64,000 bases of DNA from Diphasiastrum complanatum (Eukaryota > Streptophyta > Lycopodiopsida > Lycopodiales > Lycopodiaceae): the NCBI GenBank assembly GCA_029204225.1, contig CM055109.1, positions 48,880,599 to 48,944,598 of the forward strand, read 5' to 3'. The notes under the pieces were generated by a model that worked only from the letters and a program-made list of their open reading frames with translations, had not been told where the DNA came from and did not search any database. The stretch's first letter is position 1. Each line of letters starts with the position of its first letter. Shown here piece after piece: positions 46,376 through 58,589 of this stretch. A program made the position numbers and the translations under genes.

Positions 46376-47960
46376 TCACTCAGATACTGCTTCAACATAG
46401 AACAACGCAGCATCTGGCAGTTCATCATCCACTTCAGTATTAACTGTTGTGGATTCAATTCGCGAAACGTGATCGGCTAGATAATGTTGCTTCCCCTTTC
46501 TGACCACAATTCGAAAGTCAAATTCAGTCAATAATAATAACCATCTTGCAATACGTCCAGTATTACACGTCTTATTTACCAAGTAAAGTAACGGTTGATG
46601 ATCCGTATAAAATGCAAAGTGCGTTTTCATGAGGTAGTGACGAAATTTTTGAACAAAAAAAATCATGGTTAGCGCTTCACGTTCTATTGTTGAATAATTC
46701 TTCTCTAAATATGTAAGCTATCTACTTGCAAATCGTATAGGATAATCCTTCTTATAGTCACCTGGCTGCGTCAAAACTGATCCAATGGCGTATTTTGAGG
46801 CATCCGTATGAACATGAAACTCTAATGTCCAATCTGGAGAACGTAGTATTGGTGCTGAAGATAATACTTTTTTTAATTTTTCAAAGGCTTCTAACACCTC
46901 TACTGTCCAAATAGGAACAATAGTTAGTTTGTATATAGGTCGTGCTAAATCTACAAAGAAGATAATAAAAATTCGATAGTAGTTCGCATGACCCATAAAC
47001 ACATAAACTCCTCGAATTGCTGTTGGCGGTGGCAATTCCACAATAACTTTGATCTTAGAATAATAGGTGGCAATACCATGTCTTGATATCACATGTCCAA
47101 GCACAACTCCGTGCGAAACCCATATCTGGCATTTTTCTAGATTTAGAAAAATCTAATATTTGCGGCATCTTTCAAATACTTTCTCCAATCGATCTAGGTG
47201 GCCTGTATCTGTACTATGAACTCCCAAGTCGTCCAAGTAAATTTCAAGGAATTTCTGCAGATAATCTTTAAAAGCAAATTGCATTACTCTTTGGAATGAA
47301 CTTGGTGCATTACAGAGTCCAAACGGCATTACCTTGTAAGCATAGGTGTCCCATTCTGTTGCAAAAACAGTTTTGTGACGATCGACAGGTGCAATCTTAA
47401 CTGGTTGTAACCACTAAATCCATCCAGGAAACTATAAGCTTCCGCTCCAGCAAGGCGATCCAAAATGCTTTCATTAAAAGGTAACGGAAAGTGATCCTTC
47501 CGTGTCACTTTATTCAATGCTTTGAGATTCACACAGATTCGCAATTTTCCATTTTTCTTAGGAACAATGACAATCGGTGAAATCCATTCGGTATGCTTGA
47601 TCTCATAAATGAAATCGGCGTCAAGCAATCTCTGAAGTTCTTTCTTTATCAGATCTGCCACATTAGGATAACAGCGATAGAACTTTGTAACCTTTGGTAC
47701 TGCATCATGTACTAAAGGTATGGTATGTTCAATCACTGATGTCGGAATACCCTTCAAATCCTGATAAGTCCATGCAAAGCAATCTTAATACTTAATAAGT
47801 AACAAATAGAGTGCTTGATACTGTTCAGAAGTAAGTTGTGATCCCACTTGTACAATCTTTTCTGGTTCTCCTGGTTTGGCAAGATTCATTGGATGCGTCC
47901 TAACTGGCCCATCGTAAACCTCTTTAGATTATGGCATGTGTTCTTCAGGTTCATGATGTG
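46376..47960 (-). pseudogene. Gypsy reverse transcriptase and RNase H
   Basis: 47757-47329 has DADFIYEIKHTEWISPIVIV, LRICVNLKALNKVTRKDHFP and FLDGFSGYNQL. 47104-46718 continues with LGHVISRHGI and then FHVHTDASKYAIGSVLTQPG, the start of RNase H. 46666-46376 has FYTDHQPLLYLVNKTCNTGR and the closing ADHVSRI. The Y-x-D-D strand region at 47200-47270 is in a shifted frame. The upstream WTYQDLKGIP block is encoded near 47780. Confidence 0.88.
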
Positions 47961-48117
47961 CTTTAGGTAACATGATAACCACATCATCCAGTGTATAGCG
48001 TTTAAAATGCTCTAGCATATTATGCTGGACTACATTTGCTTGTTCTTTTTCGAAAGGACTTGTCTTGGATCTTCGTTTAGCCTTCTTAGCAGGAATTGAT
48101 CGTGGAGGTGATGACTT

Positions 48118-49179
48118 TCAGGATGATAAATCTTTCTTCACAGGTGAAGACTTCCTAGACGATGATGTCTTGCTGGAAATCTGACTTGAAGAATCATTCT
48201 TGACTTTTCCTTTGTCTTTATCCAATAGAGGTGGCACTTCCTTTAAATCGATCTTTTGAGGGGGATTTTCCCATTTCAGGACCGTATTATAATGTTGCTT
48301 AGTTTGTTTCTTTGTCATCGAACCTATGATCCTATCTCCCTTCAATATAACTGCTTTGGGCGATTTAATTGTTGGTTCATCAGGAACATTACGCACTCCA
48401 AATTTGGTCGGATCCATATGATGTAGAATCTGTTCATCCGTAAGTTCTGCATTGCCAAATTGCAACTGCAACTTTTCCATCTGTTTCTGCTGGGTCTTCC
48501 CAAGTTTCTCGAACTCATTGAGCATCATTTCTGCAATAGCATTGGCATTCGTTGATGCAATAGTCGTGGATGTCGTAGTAGTCTGCCCTGTTGTATAAGG
48601 CAACATATTGACATTCGGCTCATCATCTGAATCTTCATCCTTCTCCCGAATTGCATCGTCCATAGCATTTTGCAAAAGTGCGTACTCATTATGGCATTTC
48701 AGCTCACGTTTGATCCGTTTAGGTAGACCTGACAAAAACCACATAATCATGGCATTTTCATTAATCAGCTCAGGTTCACATTCAGATCTAAGATGTTTCA
48801 CCCTTTCGATGTAATCTCAAACCATTTCCCTCTTTCTCATTTTAATTTTACTTAAAAGTAGGAAAGAGTCTTCCATAAACTTCCGCAGTTTGAACCGTGT
48901 GATAAGGGCTCATTTAACAACCTCCCAATCTGTACGCTCAATTTCATCTTGGTTATAGTACCAATCTTGTGTTGCGCCTGTTATGGCCATAGGAAACAGC
49001 TTAAGTTTATCTTGAGGATAAATCTCACCATAGACTACACAGGATTCAGCATAAATCTAAAGAAATCTAACTGGATCTGTTAATCCATTATTGGGTAGAT
49101 CCAATCAGGGTGCTCTTCTAACAATAATTGGATTGGCCTCCTGTGGAGCAGCTCCAGGAGCAGCTCCAGGGGCAACCAT
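48118..49179 (-). pseudogene. Gypsy gag
   Basis: The start ATG at 49179 opens MVAPGAAPGAAPQEANP. The Retrotrans_gag core follows: LFPMAITGATQDWYYNQDEI, then ERTDWEVVK and LITRFKLRKFMEDSF. The intact stretch 48801-48118 continues to a Lys/Ser-rich end. Four in-frame stops occur upstream; at least two (after RRAP and after REMV) are TGA where Trp is expected. The matrix/capsid part is clear; a zinc knuckle was not seen. Confidence 0.8.
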
Positions 49180-49199
49180 CTTTACAAATTTAGATCAAA

Positions 49200-50387
49200 T
49201 CGATAATGAGATCGGATATAGATTTTTCCAAAAAACCTATCTCAGATTATATCTGCTAGCTCTATTCCACCTTTCAAGAATCTGATTCTATATGATGAAA
49301 AACTTTCCGAAATTCGATCAATCGATACTTCTCAAAAATAATAAATCTCTCAGAATCCAATTCAGAATATATCAGATTTGATCCAAATTTTGACAAAGAC
49401 TTGATCTGGAAAATTAAAAACTAAAAATAGGATTGGCGAAGGTTCTCTAGGCGAAGGTTGGCTCGGCGAAGGTCCAACAATGCTATTTTGGGAAAAGAAA
49501 AAAAAAACTATCTGAACACTTTTCTGGCAATTTCTTGGGAAATAACCTTCGCCGACTTCTTAGATGGAAGATCTGACACAGATAAAACTATGAAAAACCG
49601 GACGAAGGTTTCTGACACAAGGAAATACAGTTTTTGTAATTTGGTGAGGGTAAAAATCAAGATTTTTTGTGATCTGATCAAGATGAATCTTCGTCGAACT
49701 CAAAAATAGTATTCTTCTATAAATAAAATGTTCTGAAAACTCAGTGAAAGTTCTGGCGAAGGATCAAGAGTAATACTGGTAATTTTGCAAAAAAGTGACT
49801 TTTTTGGCAAAAATATGACAATATGACAACTGATCCTCTGAAACCCTTTTTATTTTTGGCATTATTCTTCGTCGGCCTGACAGTAGATAGATCTGAATCA
49901 CATCTAAGCACAATGAATCGGGCGAAGGTTCTTTTTCTGTATTTTTTAGGGTTTTGATAATTTTTGGTGGTTTTTCTGATGTTTCTAAAAATCTGCTAGG
50001 AATTAATCTTTGCCCTTCAAAATGAAGGTTTTGTAAATAAAACTGAAGGTATCTACAACTCGGCGAGGGTTTCTTGAAAGAGGGTAAAAAGTTCTGAGCT
50101 TTGATGACGCTTTTTGCCTCTTTTTGATCAAATTTGACGGATTTGACCAATTTTTGTTATTTTCTCCGATATCTCAGATTCAAATGGATCTTAAGATTGG
50201 TGATCTGAATATCTTTCCCTGTTTAATAATCAGATTAGATTTCAAACAAGCAAATCCACTCAAATCAAGCAAAATCAATCCCAAACTAACCCTAAAATGC
50301 AGATTTAACACTATTCATGCCACGACAAGATGCCTAATGCAAGCTAACCATCAACCAAACATGCTGCAAACTGAAAAATTGGCGTAG
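49200..50387 (-). other. Gypsy 5' leader with GCGAAGG repeats
   Basis: Untranslated leader between the primer site and gag, AT-rich. The word GGCGAAGG or its complement CCTTCGCC (and near variants) recurs, most tightly at 49434-49472 with three copies. The same word recurs at 44.76-44.86 kb. Confidence 0.5.
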
Positions 50388-51162
50388 CTCCCCGGCAACG
50401 GCGCCAAAATTGTAGTGGGTTTCTTTCCTTGCCTAACCTGAATCCAAGATCTAGTCAATCTAGCATCAAAGAGACCGAGTTAGTTGTCACGCGTACGTTC
50501 GTTCCCATGAGAGCGATAGTATAGTTCAGATTTCAACATGAATGGAAGATCTAACACTAACATCCATTAACACTAAGCATTAACCCATTGACCCTACTTC
50601 CATTAACCCTAAATCCACAACAATGATAGAAACTTACTCTTCTCTCTCTCCTTTTCTCTCTCACAAAAAGCATAAGAAATAGCAATCCCAATAATGATCA
50701 AATCCAACAATTAGCAAATACAAAGGAAACATGAGAAATGGAGGAACATAAAGGAAGAGCAAGGACATTCATCAATCCATTTCTAAAGAGAACCAATCTG
50801 CTTTATTGAAATGAGGAAATGAACATGAGGAGCAACTCGAGTTGGTCCCTTTTTATAGTAGAGAGGAGGACCCTGGCCTTTGAATCCTATCGGTCCAGTC
50901 TTGCCTCTCTTTTTATTCAAATTTAAAAAAATGTGGGAACCATCAAAATTGGAGGGAAACCCAACTTTATTCACTAACTTGACATTAAGGCCCTGCGACA
51001 TTAAAAGTCCCGCAAAAAGGCCTAAAGTCCTTTATTAGCTTTTAATTAATCAATCAAATAACTATGTGATCATCGGGTTGAACTTACACACGCAGGGTGC
51101 CAAATCCCTCTCACTTATTAACTAGGGTTAGGGTTGCCTTGGGATCCGCAAACCCTCCAACA
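50388..51162 (-). mobile_element. Gypsy 5' LTR and tRNA-Asp primer binding site
   Basis: LTR 50411-51162 (752 bp) on the minus strand, TGTTGGAGGG...CCCACTACA. In element sense it is followed by ATTT and TGGCGCCGTTGCCGGGGAG (50406-50388), complementary to the 3' end of tRNA-Asp. This primer is typical of the Tat/Athila branch of plant Ty3/gypsy elements. It is the 5' end of the gag-pol body at 49.2-45.1 kb. Confidence 0.92.
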
Positions 51163-53967
51163 CTCAGAAAGATGGATACTTGTATAAATTAAGTCATTGC
51201 TTTTCTGCCTCTAGTCAAGCGCTCAGTAATTCTATTCATGCAAATAAAAATTTACTTTGGCATTATAAACTTGGTCACTTGAATCATGTTGTTGTACAAC
51301 AAATGTCTAGACAATCTATTGTTCTTGATCTCGACTATCCTCGTGATAAAATCGAGTTACCTGTCTGTCAAAACTGTCTAGTTGGTAAACAGACTAGGAA
51401 ACCATTTTAATTAAGCCATCAGCATATTGCTAGAGGATTGTTAGACATTGTACATTCAGACATTTGTGGCCTGATGAAAAATCCTTCGTTGAAGGATGCA
51501 AAATATTTTATAACTTTTATTGATGAATTTTCCAAAATAACTATGGTGTACTTTATAAAGAATAAATCAGAGTCCTTCAACTGCTTCAGAATCTTCAAGG
51601 AGCGTGCAGAAAAGGAGACTGGAAGGACAATCAAGACCCTAAGGTCAAACAATGGTGGAGAATATATCTCTACAGAGTTTAAGGAGTACTGCCAAATCCA
51701 ATGCATTGAGCAGCAATTCATCACTCCTTACAATCCTCAGTCTAATGGCTTAGCCGAGAGGAAGAACCGTACCCTGGTTGAATCAGCCAAATGTATGCTA
51801 GCGCATGCATCGCTGCCCAAGAGATTCTGGGTCGAAGCTGTCTCCACTACAGCTTACGTTTAGAACAGATGTTTGACCAAGGCCCTCTTAGGCAAGACAC
51901 CCCACGAGGTGTGAACAGGCTCTAAGCCTAGTGTTCGGATGTGTTACCTACGCGCAGATGCCAAAAGACACAAGGAAGAAATTGAACTTTCAAGGTCTCA
52001 AGACTATCTTGACTGGATATACTTCATTTGATAATACATACAAGTTGTATGATCTTGATATCCAACAAATCTTGTATAGCCGAGATACGGTCTTTATCGA
52101 GGATCAGTTCGTCGACATCAAAGGCAAGGATATTGCTCCAGGAGAGCCTTCATCACCTGCCATTGACATGACAATCCGAGCTTCTGGCTTAGGCATGTCC
52201 ATTGTCGACCCACCAACTCACTACTTGACAACGAATCAGACGAAGACGTTGCTGCTACCCAGAAACAAGTCCCAGGAGTGGTTCATCAGTCGATTCCACC
52301 CAGAAGATCAAGCCGAGTGTGCACACAGCCAACAAGGTATACTCCTGAGTCTACATGTCTCTTGATACAGGAACCGATGACAATTGAAGAGGCACTCAGC
52401 CAACCAGACTCTAATCTCTGGAGAGAAGCTATGGACAGAGAGTATTCCTCTCTGATCAAGAACCAAACGTGGTCACTAGTCGAAGCTCCTATTGGCTACA
52501 ATATCATGGATTGCAAATGGATCTTCAAGGTCAAGTATAATGCCAATGGAACAATTGATCAAAGGAAGGCAAGACTGGTAGCACAAGGATTCACTCAAAT
52601 CCCCAACGTCGACTACAGCGAGACTTTTAGTCCAGTATTCAAACATTTGTCGATCCGATCCCTTCTGTCTTATGCTGCAGCTGCCAACCTCAAGGTACAT
52701 GAACTTGATGTACAAACAGCTTATCTGAATGGAGTTATACAAGAAGACATCTACATGATCCTGCCCAAAGGATACGTTCAATAATGTATGAAGAATCATG
52801 TCTGTGAACTCCACAAAGCACTTTACGGCTTGAAATAGTCTGCCAGAGCTTGGTTTCAAAGGATCAACACATTCCTCATCAAACAAGGATTCCAACCAAG
52901 CACTGTTGATTGCAACGTCTATTCCAAGTCAGTGCAGCAATCCTTCATTATCATCACCTTATATGTGGATGATACGTTGCTTTTCAGTAACTATACCAAT
53001 TTGGTCAAGGATTCTAAGTAGATGTTGTTTTCAAAGTTCGACATAACTGATCTGGACGAAGCTCACTTTTGTCTGGACATTCAAATCCACAGAGACAGAG
53101 TGAGACGACTGATTTATATCACTCAACAAAGGTATCTTCACAATGTTCTTAACAGATACAATCTAATGAATTATAAATTAGCTCACTCACCGATGAATCC
53201 AAGCCTACATTTGTCAAAGGACCAATGTCCCCAGACCAAGCAGGAAGAGGAGCAGATGAGAGAGTATCCTTATCGATCGATACTTGGATTTATCATGTAT
53301 GCAGTGGTCTATACAAGACCTAATATCTCTTTTGCAATAAGCTCACTTAGCAAATGTATGGCTAATCCTGGCATTACCCATTGGAAGGCTCTCATAAGAG
53401 TCATGAGGTATATTCGAGCTACCATAGACCAGTGCATCTGCTATGGAGAGGTCAACAATGACAATCTTCATCAGCTCAGTGGATATTCTGATGCAAGTTG
53501 GGGAGGAGATGTAGACAATCGTAAGTCCACATCTGGATTTACATTCTTCTTCAACGACGGTCCTATCTCATGGAACAGTCGTAAGCAAACCTCTATCGTT
53601 CTTTCCTCTACAGAAGCAGAATACATTGCTGCTTCTCAATCTATTAAAGAAGCGTTTTGGTTGAGAAATTTACTGTCAAACATTAATTTGTATCAGTATA
53701 ATCCTACAATTTTATTCAATGATAATCAGAGTGCTATTGCCTCATCGACCAACCCTAGATTTCACTCTAGGAGTAAGCACATTGAAATCATATATCACTA
53801 CATCAGGGGCAAGGTTCTCAACAAGGAGGTGAGCTTAACGTACTACAAAATGCAGGACATGGTTGCAAATATATTCACGAAGGCATTAAGTATTAATGCA
53901 CACAACAAATTTTGTGCATTGCTTAGTCTAAAGATCAAGGCATTCACGGATCCAGATTAAGGGGGGG
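51163..53967 (+). pseudogene. Copia 3' part: pre-integrase, integrase, RT, RNase H, polypurine tract
   Basis: Begins at the gypsy LTR edge with KDGYLYKLSHCFSASS and LLWHYKLGHLN, then CQNCLVGKQTRKPF. Integrase 51438-51863 has DEFSKITMVYFIKNKSESFN, LRSNNGGEY and NGLAERKNRT. RT 52278-52784 has SLIKNQTWSLVEAPIGYNIM and the VHELDVQTAYLNGVIQEDIY block, with YVDDTLLF near 52960. RNase H 53022-53960 has SGYSDASWGGDVDNRKSTSG and SSTEAEYIAAS, closing with NIFTKALS. Polypurine tract TTAAGGGGGGG at about 53957-53967. In-frame stops at 51861, 52782, 52834 and 53020 show it is dead. Confidence 0.88.
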
Positions 53968-54240
53968 TGTTGGATTTATCTCCTTTACTCTCGAGTTTTG
54001 CTCCTAGGGCTGGTATCAACCTTTGATAGTGCCAAAAAAGTCTTGATTTATTTGCCCTACAAGCTGAAATCTGGACCAACCCTCATGAAGTGACAAATAG
54101 CTACAAGCTACTAAACCGTGACTAAATGCCTCAAAAGTGAAACCGAGAGGCTAAATGACATCAAGAGCACACTCAACGTGATTAGCTAGTACTTTGGGGA
54201 TCTATATAAATGATTGTAACCCCCAGTACAATAGAAACAT
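53968..54240 (+). repeat. Copia 3' LTR (right edge unclear)
   Basis: Starts TGTTGGATTTATCTCC directly after the polypurine tract. A TATATAAA-like word lies at about 54201. I could not identify the LTR end. Confidence 0.6.
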
Positions 54241-55644
54241 ATACATATACCCTCATAATTAACGTGTTATATGCTACCATGTATACACACACACACATCA
54301 ACAAAAAAGATAACCTGACTTTACCTTGGCCACGCACGATGACATTTTCCAAATAATCCATATACTTCAGCTCTTTCAGATGGGAAAATGTGATTGTATC
54401 TATGAAGGCGGGTCCAAACTCTCCTTTACACAAAGAAATTAGCTTCTTCTTATTCAGCTTGTTTGAAGTCTGTTATGATGCATAGAATAACATAGGCAGG
54501 ACCATTTTCAGTTGATGCAGATCACTTTGATTAAAATTGAACAGTTTAACATTGAACATAATTTGGCCATGTTTGTTGATCTACCTTGTCTCTTCAGGAT
54601 ATGATCTTGTATCTCTGTTAGGTTGCCATCAATTCTCCTTTACATAAATAATTGAGCTTTTTTAAAATCTGCAGGTAAGTCCTTGAATAAACTAAAATAT
54701 GATATAGGCAAGACCACTTTTCAGTTGATCCATACTGGTTTGCTTAAAAATTACTTTGGTTAAAATTGGACTGGTGAATATCTAACAATAAGATGATTGA
54801 AGTAGTATAAAATTTGTTGTGTGTCCTACATAATGGTTGGGGACGGGCATGGCACGTAAAGTTTAAACATCTAAGTTGCCTGATCAAGATTTTAAGTATA
54901 TTCAGTATTGGCCAAAAAATTTTATTACATTTCTTAGTTCAATTCAGAACAAAGTTGTTTTTTTTGTGATGTTACAGGATCAAGCTGGAAAAAATCTAAT
55001 AAGATCTATGAAATATCATAAAAAAAATTGCTCAAACTCATTAAATGAATAAATGGAATCTGGATGCTATGCTTTTGGCATTCTTATGCAGTGTATGTTC
55101 TGCCCCTTTCACCAAAATAAAAAATACTGATAAAAAAATAGAAAACTTGTATTCTTTAAGTGTAAAATGCATAGCTATGCCATTTCATTTGCATTATTGC
55201 TTGCAAATCTCACAACATTCTTTTGTGATAAGCTGCTGGGAAACCTACATGAAAGCTTCTGCAATTCTGTCCAGCAATTTTGTTCCAATTGTCAAGTGGT
55301 CAGCTAGGAATGTGGGCTACATCAATGCACAATTCCTGTTAAACTCATAAATACAAAAGTTCATATAAAAAATTATATGTCGCAAAATAGCATACTTGTT
55401 TATTCATAGCTGCATCACCTATTTCAAAACACCATTCATCTATGAAGGGCCTATTACGGTTTTGCATCAAATTAGGCATGAACATAACTGAAAGTTGATG
55501 AAATGAAAACTGTATGGCTTGATTTCCAAAATTTCACAAAAGAGTTCCTAGTACATTCTAGTCTATGACTAGTAGCCTGCAGCTTCTTGATCTGACAATG
55601 CAAAATGTTTATCTATTCTGTGCCACTGTAACTCAGGCATAGGT
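54241..55644. other. Intergenic sequence downstream of uL14m
   Basis: AT-rich with short frames only (55045-55350 and others), no motif recognised. The uL14m 3' untranslated region should lie at the right end. Confidence 0.4.
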
Positions 55645-57225
55645 TCAGGCAATTTGCTCAGCTAATGCAAGAACTTTGTCCAATTTACGCTGCCGTAGTT
55701 CAGCCGAAATAGGTCCAAAGACACGCGTGCCTATTGGTTCAAGCTGTTTATTGACTAGAACAACAGCATTTCCGTCAAACTTTATCTGACTACCATCACA
55801 ACGTAGTTTTTGCATAGCAGCACGAACTACAACACAATAAACCACCTCCCCTTTTTTCACTTTCCCACGAGGTGCCGCATCTTTTACCGAAGCAATGATT
55901 GTGTCCCCTAACCTTGCACCCTTGCCCCCACCAAGTACTTTTATACATTGCACTCGTCTTGCCCCAGAGTTGTCAGCAACTTCAAGATTTGTCTTCAACT
56001 GTATGAAAGTGCGCCGATGCTAGAGCAATAGCAGCAAGAAACTACTTTAGAAAAATAAGCTGAATATGAGCTGAGAGAAAGTTGATAATGCAAATTATTC
56101 TTCTGGACCATTGTTATCATAGACTCTAGAAATATTCTTATGCAATACCGAGTATGTTAATCCAACTAAAAGCTATACCAGGTCTTATATATGCCAACAT
56201 TCCTACTGAAAATCAGATTTCTGTTCACACTAATATGTAGGACACATAAAGCTTGACCTTTGACTTGAAATCAAATGAGGATAGGTGGTGCAAAGTGATA
56301 GATTGATGGTCAATGGAGTTTCTTTGTCTTTCAACAATGCTAAACCTCTAAAAAGTTGCAAGTTCAAATAATCTCCGCCCGTGCAAGATGAGTTGATGGG
56401 GCTCTACAGCCCTCAACATCCTTGAGGCATAGTATCATTCATCAAGGAAGTTATATTAATAACAAGGTCAAGAGGGAATTACTAGCTATAGGCTTAGAGG
56501 ACGAGGTTGAATATTCTCTACAGCAATAACTGGGTTTGACCTTCTCCCGCATGGCTCTTGATACTATAATACAGTACTAGGAAATTTCAAGAACTGTTCG
56601 CCTTGGCAGAAGGAAAAAATGCCTGAAGATCCAAATAACAACAGTGAGATAAGCTTTTGTGACCGAACAAATTGAATTCCAAAAGGGCGGAAATCGGATA
56701 ACACATATTACTTAGGCATTGTTTTAGAAACAGACAATCAATCACAAGAATAAGAATAGAGGAAAAGTTTGGGACTCAACAAAAGGTTACTTAGATTTTC
56801 AAGCTGAGCTTCTTGCACAGTCTGAAATCTGATCGTCGCCGCCTTGGACAAGTAGTATTCAATGTAATGTAATAGTCTCTAAAATGAACATATTTTAGTC
56901 ATTTCAAAAAGTTACCTGGCATGCTATGTTACTTACAGACTACATCCAACAGTATGACTAACTCAAAGAGCTGCACTAAACACATTCATATTATCAATCG
57001 ATTTGTTTTGATCATCATGAACCATTTCCTAACATAAAATAATAGACTATCCATTTGAAATGCCTCTATTTTAACTTCACAAAAAGCCTTTTAATAACAA
57101 GATGATGCCAAAAATGCATGTAGAGCCAACATTGTGGACCATACCTGAAGCTGTGACGCGAACTTTGGTGATGAAAGTAGACTGGCTACAGGCAAGCTGA
57201 GGCCCAATCCTACCAGGTTCTGCAT
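55645..57225 (-). CDS. Mitochondrial ribosomal protein L14 (uL14m), two exons
   Basis: Large-subunit mitoribosomal protein of the bacterial L14 family; plant homologues are HUELLENLOS and its paralogue. Exon 1, 57225-57145, encodes 27 residues beginning [19 protein letters not shown], a short targeting presequence. It ends CAG|GTATGG. Exon 2, 56019-55645, follows an acceptor CTCTAG and opens [20 protein letters not shown]. The family core is complete: [45 protein letters not shown] and a final LALAEQIA before TGA. Total 151 aa, slightly shorter than the Arabidopsis proteins. The intron is 1,125 bp, phase 0. The start is supported by an in-frame TAA 30 bases upstream; a further 5' exon cannot be ruled out. 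Confidence 0.9.
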
Positions 57226-57362
57226 TGTTGCCGCTTCTGCTCCAGAAGCAGATTAATAAAATGAGCTAGTACCAATTTAACTTTCTGGAAAGACATGCTC
57301 AAAAGTATAACTGAAGAAGTGATATTTTCTAATTCCGGACTTGGGAATCCTGAGAACGAAAG

Positions 57363-57364
<2 letters not shown>

Positions 57365-57421
<57 letters not shown>
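57365..57421. repeat. (TC)n microsatellite
   Basis: TC tract immediately 5' of a LINE ORF1-like fragment, 140 bases upstream of the uL14m start. Confidence 0.95.
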
Positions 57422-57424
57422 GCT

Positions 57425-58130
57425 GCAGATCGTGCCCTGCATTGCCTATCAGCAGAGACTGTTCAAACGTGATGAACAACACCACAAGGAGGCTTCATGG
57501 GTGGACATCCTTAAACATCCTTGTAAATCTAGTGCCCCGGTCTCTTTCATCTCCACCACTTTCACTGAGAGCCGGGTGCGAGAACAAAAGGCCCTCAATG
57601 TCTTTGTAAGAGGCATCCCTGACGTGCTCTTGGAGAAGCCAAAAAGTTTTTGGACGAAAACCTCCAGCACCATAGCAAAGGTTTGGACACAGCTTGGCAT
57701 ACCAAGAAGGACGTTAATACTCCTGTCTTACGCTTCATTTCACTGGAGTCTAGGCGAGATGTGCTATGACACCGATGAAGATCCTACTTATGTACAAGTT
57801 GTGGAACGAAAACAGCTCTTCAGGAAGCAAAGGATACAGGCAGATGCATGATGTACAGAAATGGTACCATTCATTAGACCAAGCAAAAAGCTGATATTGA
57901 ACCCGATTGAGTTAGAGCAGAGTTTAGAAAATGAGAGTTGTCCAATTAAAAATGGAAATGGTCTCCGTACCATATAATCCTGGACTACAACTCTCTCTCT
58001 CTTCTTGGTGGTTGTTTTTATGTTTTATGCAGTAAGTTTGTTTCGACGGCATTGGTCAGTCTAGCTTCTATCATACTTGGATGTATTTCTTTCGTCTTAT
58101 ATGCCTTTTGGCATAGAAAAGACATTAATA

Positions 58131-58188
<58 letters not shown>
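57425..58188 (+). pseudogene. LINE ORF1-like fragment, copy B, with (TC)n tail
   Basis: Closely related to the 35.8 kb copy. It encodes KALNVFVRGIPDVLLEKPK and, out of frame, DEDPTYVQVVERK. The 3' region carries ACCATATAATCCTGGAC, CGACGGCATTGG, TATTTCTTTCGTCTTATATG and ends AAAAGACATTAATAAAG. It then passes straight into (CT)n at 58134-58188. The simple repeat therefore looks like the retroposon's 3' tail. Confidence 0.65.
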
Positions 58189-58191
<3 letters not shown>

Positions 58192-58570
58192 ATACCAAAA
58201 AAGATTGGGACGAAGATTTGACCTTCATTCAAGTCCAAGAACGCAAAAAAGCAAGACGGGAAGCTCTATCTACTGGCAAGCGACTCATCTACCGTGATGG
58301 TATTATTAGATTTGTAGATCGTAAGCCTATAGTTAATAGAAGTTTGCTATTTGAGATTGACTAGAGTTAGAGTTAGAATTGAAGACATGTCTAGTTGAAC
58401 CTGTAAATGGTCTTCGTACCATATAATCCTGGCCATTATTCTCTTCTTAGGTAGACCTTTTTAGTTCCGTTGACAGCATTCTTCCATCTATTTTGGATGA
58501 ACTGTTTCAGTCTTATATGCCTTTGGCAAGGAAAAGACGTTAATAAAGCTTCTTCTTCTTCACCCTCTCT
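58189..58570 (+). pseudogene. LINE ORF1-like fragment, copy C, with CTT tail
   Basis: Starts right at the end of the (CT)n tail of copy B. It encodes DEDLTFIQVQERKKARREAL and then GKRLIYRDGIIRFVDRKPIV, the C-terminus of the ORF1-like family, ending in TAG near 58364. The shared 3' tail follows and ends GTTAATAAAGCTTCTTCTTC. Confidence 0.65.
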
Positions 58571-58589
58571 ATGCTTTTTGTACCAAATG

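Noticed and set aside
43849-53968. The copia LTR edges at 43849 and 53968 as an LTR pair
   Set aside because: I could not match their sequences: the 53968 LTR start is not found right of 43849. The split-copia model therefore rests on the coding junction and the near-matching 5-bp flanks, not on an LTR match.
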